Assembly: GCA_017524545.1 (NCBI GenBank)
Contig: JAFXVN010000019.1
Span: 1-36,831 of the forward strand
Source: Bacteroidaceae bacterium
GTDB taxonomy: Bacteria; Bacteroidota; Bacteroidia; Bacteroidales; Bacteroidaceae
DNA: 36,831 nucleotides
Direction: 5' to 3'
The translations under genes were made by a program, and so were the position numbers. Positions 1-6,156 of this stretch are shown piece after piece. The notes under the pieces were generated by a model, which was not told the DNA's origin, made no database searches, and worked only from the letters and a program-made list of their open reading frames with translations. Each line of letters begins with the position of its first letter. The first letter of the stretch is position 1.

Positions 1-2
1 AT

Positions 3-86
3 TGCAAGAACAAGTTACTCCATGTCGTCACCGCCATGGTCAAGAACAAGCAAGTTTACAATCCGAAATATAGATTATCAGCATAA
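3..86 (+). CDS. C-terminal end of a probable IS110-type transposase (partial)
   Basis: The frame is open from the window edge and ends with TAA at 84-86, giving 27 residues. The piece contains KLLHVVTAMVKNK followed by VYNPKYR. A basic-L-L-hydrophobic stretch followed by a short polar tail is how IS110/IS116 (Transposase_20) proteins commonly end, so I read this as the last residues of such a transposase entering from the left. The other two forward frames also stay open for a while and the fragment is very short, so the family assignment is an inference. The following bases up to about 218 are AT-rich and show no gene; only a doubled AGAAAGC heptamer near 125-138 is visible there. Confidence 0.4.
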   Translation, partial: CKNKLLHVVTAMVKNKQVYNPKYRLSA

Positions 87-218
87 TATTAAAAATAATG
101 GTCAAAATATTTGGAATTTAACATAGAAAGCAGAAAGCACAGAAATTTTCAAACATCTAAAGATGCGAAAGACACGAATAAAGAATCATCAAAATGATTA
201 TCTGCAAGGATGCCAGCA

Positions 219-342
219 AGACGGTGAAACCGTCTCCTTTCAGTAACCGTAGGTCGGGACGACCTTGACATCATTGCCCACTTGTCCGCAGGTGCGCCTG
301 TCAGCGTACCTGCGGTTATTGAGCGATGACGCCTTCAGCGTC
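219..342. repeat. Cluster of four short perfect hairpins downstream of the SusE/F-like gene
   Basis: Four perfect stems lie in a row: AGACGG/CCGTCT with loop TGAAA (219-235), AGGTCG/CGACCT with loop GGA (251-265), CCGCAGGT/ACCTGCGG (286-315) and GACGC/GCGTC with loop CTTCA (328-342). They follow the stop codon of the minus-strand gene ending at 379, so they would form the 3' end of that mRNA. They could act as a terminator or RNA stabiliser, although no U tract follows, or they could be a composite intergenic repeat. The stems are seen directly; the role is unknown. Confidence 0.6.
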
Positions 343-378
343 TTGGCGGTACGATTGCGAATTGGAGAATTGGTGTTG

Positions 379-1287
379 TCACTTGACGAGTATCTTCTTG
401 CCGTCCTTGATGTAAAGTCCTTTGGGCAGTTTGCCATTTGTGATTTGGCGGCCGCTGAGGTCGAAACATTTACCATTTAACCATTTACCATTTACCAATT
501 GACGGTTTGTGGTTTCGTGGATGGCTGTCGCTTGTTGGCCGTCGTCCGTTGCCTCTTGCCCGAGGTATTCTGCCCAGACGGTTTCGCGGAAGACATCGAC
601 GCGGATGTGGTAGTAGCCTTCTTTGGTGACGCTCCATTTGTTGTCGCCGCTGCCGCCCGTGAGCAGCTGGGTGCTCCCCAGGATGTCTTCGTCTTGCGTG
701 AAGGGATGCAGCACCTTGGGCTCCCAGGCGTTCTGCCCCTCGAACTTGAAGCGGCGCGGCTCGCCGAACTCCTGACGCTCTCGCAGCTCGCCCGTCCAGT
801 CCCATGTGCAGACCTCGCTTTCGTCTCTGGTGAAAGGCAGGAAGGTGTATGTCACCCAGCCGCATTCCGTGGCTCCGCCCACGATGAAGAGCTCGTTCCA
901 CGGACGGAACAGCTCGCCCGTTAGCGTCTTGGCGTTGAGGTCGATGGTGATGCGGTAGATGTCTTCGGTCAGAGGCACCGTCCAGAGACATGCCGAAGAG
1001 TCGCGGGCAGAAACAAGCGTGAAGGGTGTGGCGTTTGTGACGGCGTATGCGTCCTCGTAGGTGGGTTTGAGATAGCGCACGAGACTTGCTGTCGCTGCCT
1101 CCTTGTTGCGGAAGGATAGCGTGCCGCCCTCGATGAGACGGCCTGTGTATTTGTACTGCTTGTTGGGGAAGGGCGTCAGCTCCTGAATGCCGCCAGGTAC
1201 GGCAGTGCCTACTGCCCAGTAGCGGTCTTGGGCAAAAAAGTGAAAAGTGAAAAGTGAAAAATAAAAAATGAGCAAGAGGCGTTTCAT
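379..1287 (-). CDS. SusE/SusF-like secreted carbohydrate-binding protein
   Basis: Encodes 302 residues. Residues 1-19 form a signal peptide (MKRLLLIFYF, then a Phe-rich core ending FFAQ). The body shows two beta-rich stretches; the second (LFIVGGATECGWV, later FKFEGQNAW and YYHIRVDVF) resembles the domain pattern of SusE/SusF outer-membrane starch-binding proteins. The tail, LSGR then KGLYIKDGKKILVK, is the short C-terminal signature often seen on secreted Prevotella proteins. The start codon overlaps the stop of the upstream GH31 gene as ATGA (1284-1287), so translation is probably coupled. The signal peptide is partly encoded by three perfect GTGAAAA heptamers (1240-1260, plus-strand reading), and residues near the C-terminus by ACCATTT heptamers (465-500). 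Binding target is unknown; an alpha-glycan fits the GH31 neighbour. Confidence 0.7.
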   Translation of the reverse strand: MKRLLLIFYFSLFTFHFFAQDRYWAVGTAVPGGIQELTPFPNKQYKYTGRLIEGGTLSFRNKEAATASLVRYLKPTYEDAYAVTNATPFTLVSARDSSACLWTVPLTEDIYRITIDLNAKTLTGELFRPWNELFIVGGATECGWVTYTFLPFTRDESEVCTWDWTGELRERQEFGEPRRFKFEGQNAWEPKVLHPFTQDEDILGSTQLLTGGSGDNKWSVTKEGYYHIRVDVFRETVWAEYLGQEATDDGQQATAIHETTNRQLVNGKWLNGKCFDLSGRQITNGKLPKGLYIKDGKKILVK

Positions 1288-3710
1288 GGCTTGACAGGAT
1301 TAAGGGTTTTCTTTCCGTTCTGAATACGCACGCCCGTTGTGGAGCGAAAAGCCTTGCGGCCACTTAGGTCATATACTGCCTTTTCCCCCTCTCTTTTGGA
1401 GAGGGTTGGGGTGAGGCTGTCCTCTTCTTCTTCCACATTAATGATGGTGGCTTCGGAGCAGGGACGGGCGGGGACATCGACAAAGAGGCGGCAGAGCTGC
1501 TCGTCGTAGGTCCAGCCGTTTGTCTCTTCTCCATTGATGCTGACATGGCTCGGCTTGTCCACCAAGAAGAACACGACTTGCCAGGCTCGCTCGTTCGGCA
1601 TCCCCTCGTAGCTGCCTTCGCGGGGGCTGATGGTGAGCGTGGTGCCGCCGGTGGCATGAGTCTGCGTGAAAAGCGTCGTGGCATACTCGCCATCCTTGTA
1701 CGCCTCGCTGTCGCCGTGGTCTTCGTAGAGCGTGCCTTTGCCGTCGGCACCGGGAATGACCCAAAGCACGAGCGACGACGGCTCGCTCTTCAGATGCGAG
1801 ACGGGAGGGTTGCAGGGAATGATGCTGCCAAGGCGGATGAAGTAGGGAATTTCGGAGAGGCCGTACTGGTCGGTGACGGTTCGGTTCCCTCGGAGCATAC
1901 GGTTGCGGCATACGTCGTACCAGTGGCCTTCGGGGAGCCATGTCTTGCGCTCGCTGGTGCCGTCGCTGCTTGTGGGGGTTGAGACGGGCGACACCAGGAT
2001 GTCGTTGCCAAAGAGGTATTCGTCCTCGACCGTGTAGGCTTTGTTCTGCTCCGGCCACTCGTAATAGAGCGGGCGGCAGATGGAGACCCCCGTGTCGTAT
2101 GCCTGTCGCGCCGCAGTATAGATATAAGGTACGAGCGTGTAGCGAAGCTGGAAGGCCTCGCGCTGGAGGTCGAAGTTCGAGAACTTCCAGATGCGGCGCT
2201 CGCATCCGCTTTGGCTGGAGCCGTGGGTGCGGAAGATGGGTTGGAAGACGCAGAACTGCATCCATCGCAGCACAAGCTCGGGGTCGGTGGCGATGTTGTT
2301 GGGTTGCAGATAGCCGCCGCCGTCGTGTCCCCAATAGCCGAAGCAGACATTGGCGGCTGTGGCGGTGAAGTAGCTCTCGAACTGCAATGTGCCGAAGGTC
2401 GCGAAGGTGTCGCCGGAGAAGCCGATAGGGTAGCGGTGGCTGCCCATTCCGCCCCAGCGGTGGAAGATGACGGGGCGGCGGTCGGTGCGGTTCAGCCGCA
2501 TGTCGTTGTAGAAGACATGGTTGAGCCAGAAGGTCTGCCCGAGGCCGGCAACATATTGGCTTGTGAGGTCTTGCTGCCAGTCGAGCCACCAGAAATCGAC
2601 GCCCTGCTTCTCGCGAACGCGCATGAGGTTTTTGAAGAAGGTGCGGTAGAAGGTGGAGTCTTCGAGCTGCCAGGGCACGGTGGTGGCGCTTGCGTCAAGC
2701 CCCATGTCGCTGCGAATCTTGGAGAAGTTGTCGTCGCTCTGCCCAATGCCGTCGGCGGGATGGAGGTTGAGGGCGGTCTTCGTGTTGTGGGTGTGCATCC
2801 AGTTCAGGAGCGATGTCGGGTTGGGGAAGAGCGACTTGTTCCACGTCCATCCCGTCCACGAGTTCTGGTGCCAGTCGCAGTCTATCATCAGCACATCGTG
2901 CGGCACGTCCCTGTTCTCCATGTCGCGCACCAGCTGCTGGAGTTCGCTCTGGGAATAAGCCTGATACTTGCTGTACCAATAGCCGAACATGTATTTCGGC
3001 GGAAGAGGCTGGCGGCCTGCTATGCGGACATAGTCGCCAAGCGCGTCCTTGTACTGATGCCCATAGCCGAAGAAATACCAGTCGATGGCATTGGCATCTA
3101 TGGGAGTGCCGAGCCAGGGGATGCCATCTACCTCGCCTTCAAAGGGGAAGGAGCGGCTTCCGTCGCCGCGCAGAGTGCTTGGCGATTCGTCGAGGACAGC
3201 CCATCCGTCGCGCGATAGCAGGCCTTTCTCGAGGGAGACACGATGGGTGTCGCCAATGTTGCCGTCGAGGGTGCGCTGCGTGCCAAGCAGGTTGAGGGCA
3301 TCGTCCTTCCCCGGGTACCAGAGAATCTGCCGTCCGTTCATCTGGAAGGTGATGCCCAGCACGGTGCTGTTCTTGTGCTGCCTGTTGATTTTGGAGCCGA
3401 CCTTGTAGCGCAAGGTGAGCGAGTCGGTGCGGATGACGAGGTAGCCGTCTTCTGTCGTGCAGGTGAAAGCAGGCACAGGCAGTCGGCGGTTGACGACGGC
3501 AAACGTGGCCCTGTCCTCGAAGAGCTTGTTGGTGCTGTACTGTATGCGGATAAGCCTGGGGGTCAGGATGGTGAAGCGTGCGCTTCCGCTCGTCACGACG
3601 GCTTCCTCCTGCGCCACAGGATTCCATTCCTCCCTCGCGCTGGCAGGTAGGGCAAAAAAGAGGAATAGGGAATAGAGAATTGGGATTAGCAAAAGCTGCG
3701 GACTTTTCAT
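1284..3710 (-). CDS. Glycoside hydrolase family 31 enzyme (alpha-glycosidase), secreted
   Basis: Encodes 808 residues with an N-terminal signal peptide (LLLIPILYSLFLFFALPASA). An N-terminal beta domain is followed by a TIM barrel from about residue 230 (PPKYMFGYWYSKYQAYS). The catalytic nucleophile is probably Asp377 in WWLDWQQ, and the acid/base Asp434 in the HRYPIGFSGD segment, both where GH31 enzymes carry them. Beta domains follow, with a C-terminal tail (VYDLSGRK, NGKK). GH31 enzymes remove alpha-linked sugars; the WWLDWQQ context and the DCDWHQNSWTGWTWN motif differ from classic alpha-glucosidases, so glucosidase, xylosidase, galactosidase or N-acetylgalactosaminidase activity cannot be decided here. 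A palindromic repeat (1378-1417) is translated into residues just before the tail. The gene lies 53 bp after the DUF1573 gene and is coupled to the SusE/F-like gene. Confidence 0.88.
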   Translation of the reverse strand: MKSPQLLLIPILYSLFLFFALPASAREEWNPVAQEEAVVTSGSARFTILTPRLIRIQYSTNKLFEDRATFAVVNRRLPVPAFTCTTEDGYLVIRTDSLTLRYKVGSKINRQHKNSTVLGITFQMNGRQILWYPGKDDALNLLGTQRTLDGNIGDTHRVSLEKGLLSRDGWAVLDESPSTLRGDGSRSFPFEGEVDGIPWLGTPIDANAIDWYFFGYGHQYKDALGDYVRIAGRQPLPPKYMFGYWYSKYQAYSQSELQQLVRDMENRDVPHDVLMIDCDWHQNSWTGWTWNKSLFPNPTSLLNWMHTHNTKTALNLHPADGIGQSDDNFSKIRSDMGLDASATTVPWQLEDSTFYRTFFKNLMRVREKQGVDFWWLDWQQDLTSQYVAGLGQTFWLNHVFYNDMRLNRTDRRPVIFHRWGGMGSHRYPIGFSGDTFATFGTLQFESYFTATAANVCFGYWGHDGGGYLQPNNIATDPELVLRWMQFCVFQPIFRTHGSSQSGCERRIWKFSNFDLQREAFQLRYTLVPYIYTAARQAYDTGVSICRPLYYEWPEQNKAYTVEDEYLFGNDILVSPVSTPTSSDGTSERKTWLPEGHWYDVCRNRMLRGNRTVTDQYGLSEIPYFIRLGSIIPCNPPVSHLKSEPSSLVLWVIPGADGKGTLYEDHGDSEAYKDGEYATTLFTQTHATGGTTLTISPREGSYEGMPNERAWQVVFFLVDKPSHVSINGEETNGWTYDEQLCRLFVDVPARPCSEATIINVEEEEDSLTPTLSKREGEKAVYDLSGRKAFRSTTGVRIQNGKKTLNPVKP
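1378..1417. repeat. GC-rich palindromic element, translated within GH31
   Basis: A 40-bp element runs from GCC to GAGGC with a perfect inner stem CCCTCTC/GAGAGGG around a TTTTG loop (1387-1405). Read on the minus strand it is in frame and gives the peptide SLTPTLSKREGE near the C-terminus of the GH31 protein. It matches the simple single-hairpin form of the elements at 6488, 11212 and 24665. Confidence 0.75.
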
Positions 3711-3758
3711 CTCGTTACAAACAATTCCTAATCCCTATTCCCTAATCTCTAATCTCTA
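3662..3758. repeat. Inverted pair of 7-bp tandem repeat arrays at the GH31 start
   Basis: The left array has four 7-bp units (GGAATAG, GGAATAG, AGAATTG, GGATTAG; 3662-3689). The right array has five units of the reverse-complement type (ATTCCTA, ATCCCTA, TTCCCTA, ATCTCTA, ATCTCTA; 3724-3758). The left array lies inside the GH31 signal-peptide codons, the right one between GH31 and the DUF1573 stop. The spacer holds the GH31 start codon, so the arms can fold into a hairpin enclosing it. Confidence 0.75.
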
Positions 3759-3763
3759 ATCAA

Positions 3764-4204
3764 TCACTCCATCAACCCTTCGATGGTGAGGCGCACCACT
3801 TCGTTGATGGCATTGGAACGGATGGTGATGGTCTTCGAGAAACGCCCGGGGAACTTGTCGGTGCCGTCGTAGGTCACTTCGATTGTGCCTTTCTCGCCCG
3901 GCTTGATGGGTTCCTTGGTGTAGGTGGGGATGGTGCAGCCGCAGCTGGCAAAAGCCTGATGGATGATGAGCGGTGCCGTGCCGGTATTGGTGAAGGGGAA
4001 GGAGCAGCGCACCACAGGCTCGTCCTTCGAGAATGTGCCGAAGTTGTAGCGGAGCGTGTCGAATGTTATTTCAGCGTAGTTCTCGGCCTTTGTTGTGGCA
4101 ACAGCCTGAATCTCGCTGACGTTCACCTTTTGCTTCTGTGTCTGTGCCGAGGCCTGCAAAGCAAAGATTGCGGCGACAGCAATTAGGAGTATCTTTTTCA
4201 TCAT
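3764..4204 (-). CDS. DUF1573 family secreted protein
   Basis: Encodes 146 residues. A signal peptide (MMKKILLIAVAAIFALQASAQ) is followed by a single Ig-like beta domain with the DUF1573 hallmarks: DTLRYNFGTFSKDEP, FPFTNTGTAPLII, then the ASCGCTIP loop and a PGEKGTIEVTYD strand. The family is abundant in Bacteroidota and is thought to be exported; its biochemical role is not established. It is the first gene of the minus-strand group and has its own -7 box upstream at 4233-4240. GH31 starts 53 bp after its stop, with a heptamer array between, so co-transcription is plausible. Confidence 0.85.
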   Translation of the reverse strand: MMKKILLIAVAAIFALQASAQTQKQKVNVSEIQAVATTKAENYAEITFDTLRYNFGTFSKDEPVVRCSFPFTNTGTAPLIIHQAFASCGCTIPTYTKEPIKPGEKGTIEVTYDGTDKFPGRFSKTITIRSNAINEVVRLTIEGLME

Positions 4205-4232
4205 TCTAATGTTTTGTTCACATTTTGCTTTG

Positions 4233-4240
4233 CAAAGGTA
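4233..4240 (-). promoter_or_regulatory. -7 promoter box for the DUF1573 gene
   Basis: On the minus strand this reads TACCTTTG, a perfect match to the Bacteroidota -7 consensus TAnnTTTG, about 28 bp before the start codon. No convincing -33 TTG was found at the usual spacing. Confidence 0.6.
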
Positions 4241-4248
4241 CGAAATAA

Positions 4249-4409
4249 TTCACAATTCATAATTCATAATTCATAATTCTTTGCGCATTCATGTCTTTTT
4301 TGACATTTATTCATATTTAATAATCCTTAATCCTTAATTTCTTTGTACTTTTGCACTCGACAAGGACCGATTCATTATGAATTGTGAATTAAGAATTATG
4401 AATTTATAA
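4249..4409. repeat. Inverted 7-bp arrays flanking the ruvC promoter region
   Basis: The left array is TTCACAA followed by three TTCATAA units (4249-4276). The right array is TTATGAA, TTGTGAA, TTAAGAA, TTATGAA, TTTATAA (4375-4409), ending 6 bp before the ruvC start. A minor pair of AATCCTT units lies at 4322-4335. The roughly 98-bp spacer carries the ruvC -7 box, so the right array would sit in the ruvC 5' leader. Confidence 0.75.
4346..4353 (+). promoter_or_regulatory. -7 promoter box for ruvC
   Basis: TACTTTTG matches TAnnTTTG and lies about 60 bp before the GTG start of ruvC, predicting a leader of roughly 55 nt that contains the right-hand heptamer array. No clear -33 TTG is present at about 20 bp. 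Confidence 0.5.
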
Positions 4410-4415
4410 AAGACG

Positions 4416-4973
4416 GTGGAACGCATCATTCTTGGCATAGACCCCGGGACGAGCATCATGGGCTACGGCGTGTTGCGCGTGGAGGACAAGAAGGCAGAAA
4501 TGCTTGCCTTGGGCGTCATCGACCTGCGCAAGTTTTCCGACCCCTACCTGAAGCTCGGCCACATCTACGAGCGCGTTTGCAGCATCATCGAGGGCTATCT
4601 GCCCGACTGCATGGCAATCGAGGCACCTTTCTTCGGCAAGAACATCCAGAGTATGCTCAAGCTGGGACGTGCGCAGGGCGTAGCCATCGCCGCCGCCATC
4701 CAAAGGCAGGTGCCCATCACCGAGTACGCGCCCTCGAAGATTAAGATGGCCATCACGGGCAACGGCAATGCCAGCAAGGAGCAGGTGGCGGACATGCTCA
4801 GGCGTATGCTGCATGTCGAGAAGGAGGAGATGGGCAAGTTCCTCGATGCCACCGATGCCCTCGGTGCCGCCTATTGCCATTTCCTGCAAATGGGCAAGCC
4901 CGAAACCGACCACAAGTATCGCGGCTGGGCAGACTTCGTGAAGAAGAACAAGGAGAGAGTAAAAAACGCATGA
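4416..4973 (+). CDS. ruvC: Crossover junction endodeoxyribonuclease RuvC
   Basis: Encodes 185 residues, usual for RuvC. It resolves Holliday junctions made during recombination, working with RuvAB. The four acidic active-site residues expected of the RNase-H-like fold are present: Asp9 (GIDPGT), Glu69 (AIEAPFFG), Asp144 and Asp147 (LDATDALGAA). The start is GTG; the only nearby upstream ATG (4398) opens a three-codon frame that stops at 4407-4409. The stop codon overlaps the start of the following nuclease gene as ATGA (4970-4973), so the two are probably translated together. Confidence 0.95.
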   Translation: MERIILGIDPGTSIMGYGVLRVEDKKAEMLALGVIDLRKFSDPYLKLGHIYERVCSIIEGYLPDCMAIEAPFFGKNIQSMLKLGRAQGVAIAAAIQRQVPITEYAPSKIKMAITGNGNASKEQVADMLRRMLHVEKEEMGKFLDATDALGAAYCHFLQMGKPETDHKYRGWADFVKKNKERVKNA

Positions 4974-6118
4974 ACGAGATACAAGAAACGAAAAGAGTAG
5001 AGGCGTTGTTCGAGCGGATATCATCCCTCATTGAGCAAGGCCGACAGCGTGTAGTCACAGCTGTTAACATTGCCGAAGTATATACCAAATATGCCATCGG
5101 CCAATACATAGTGGAGGACGAGCAAAAAGGAGAAAGCCGTGCTGAATATGGGAAACATATCTTAAAAAGTGTATCAGAAAAGCTGACGGAAAGATATGGC
5201 AAGGGTTGGGGATTAGAAAACTTACGCCTTATCAGGAACTTCTATTTAGTTTACTCTTCAAAAATCCAAAACAGTGTTTTGGGAATTTCTGGTAAAACCC
5301 CAAACACTGTTTTGGAAAAAGCCAAGCATGATTTAACCCTTTCAAGTGACAATTTGAATTGGGGCAACGACATCGCCCCAACACAACAATTGAAATTCAC
5401 GCTTTCGTGGAGTCACTATCTTATCCTGATGCGGATAGATAATCCTGATGCTCGCAGTTTCTATGAAATTGAATGCGCCCAGCAACAATGGAGTGTACGC
5501 CAACTCAGTCGGCAAGTGGGCAGCAGTCTTTATGAAAGATTGGCTTTGAGTCGAGACAAGGACGAGGTGATGCGTTTGGCTCGTGAGGGACAAACCATAG
5601 AGAAACCTTCCGACATCATCAAGAATCCGCTTACATTGGAGTTTTTGGGGCTGAAGCCGGAAGCGGCCTATACAGAAAGCAAACTGGAGAATGCCATCAT
5701 AGCTAAGTTGCAGCAATTCCTGTTGGAACTTGGCAAAGGCTTTCTTTTCGAGGCAAGACAGAAGCGATTCACTTTCGAAGAGCGCAATTTCTATGTAGAT
5801 CTTGTGTTCTACAATCGTTTGCTTCAATGCTATGTGCTAATCGACCTCAAGACTGGCGACCTGACTCATCAAGATTTGGGACAGATGCAAATGTACGTTA
5901 ACTATTACGACCGCCATGTGAAGCAGGATTTCGAGAAACCAACCATTGGCGTTCTGCTCTGTCAGGAGAAGAGCGACGCCCTCGTGGAATTGACCTTACC
6001 GAAAGATGCTAATATCTATGCAACAGCATACCAACTCTATCTTCCCGATAAGGCTTTGTTGCAACGAAAGCTAAAGGAATGGATTGATGAGTTTAACGAA
6101 ATAACCGCCAATGGCTGA
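4970..6118 (+). CDS. YhcG/DUF1016 family PD-(D/E)xK nuclease
   Basis: Encodes 382 residues from the ATG that overlaps the ruvC stop. An upstream in-frame ATG exists inside ruvC, but the peptide it adds (residues like MPFPANGQ) does not look like the family. The N-terminal half (EVYTKYAIGQYIVEDEQ, YGKGWGLENLRLIRNFY) matches the DUF1016 N-terminal region, and the C-terminal half has a PD-(D/E)xK nuclease core: Asp277 in FYVDLVFYN, then Asp292 and Lys294 in LIDLKTG, followed by DLGQMQMYVNYYD. These proteins are widespread, often on mobile DNA or near restriction systems, and their cellular role is unsettled. The gene is visibly more AT-rich than its neighbours, suggesting recent acquisition between ruvC and the ABC ATPase gene. 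Confidence 0.88.
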   Translation: MNEIQETKRVEALFERISSLIEQGRQRVVTAVNIAEVYTKYAIGQYIVEDEQKGESRAEYGKHILKSVSEKLTERYGKGWGLENLRLIRNFYLVYSSKIQNSVLGISGKTPNTVLEKAKHDLTLSSDNLNWGNDIAPTQQLKFTLSWSHYLILMRIDNPDARSFYEIECAQQQWSVRQLSRQVGSSLYERLALSRDKDEVMRLAREGQTIEKPSDIIKNPLTLEFLGLKPEAAYTESKLENAIIAKLQQFLLELGKGFLFEARQKRFTFEERNFYVDLVFYNRLLQCYVLIDLKTGDLTHQDLGQMQMYVNYYDRHVKQDFEKPTIGVLLCQEKSDALVELTLPKDANIYATAYQLYLPDKALLQRKLKEWIDEFNEITANG

Positions 6119-6156
6119 AAGGTGTCTTGTGTTAATGATATGTAAATGTAGCATCA

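Noticed and set aside
4874-4969. N-terminal extension of the YhcG-type nuclease
   Set aside because: It overlaps ruvC codons and the peptide is unlike the family; the ATG at 4970 gives the coupled ATGA overlap.
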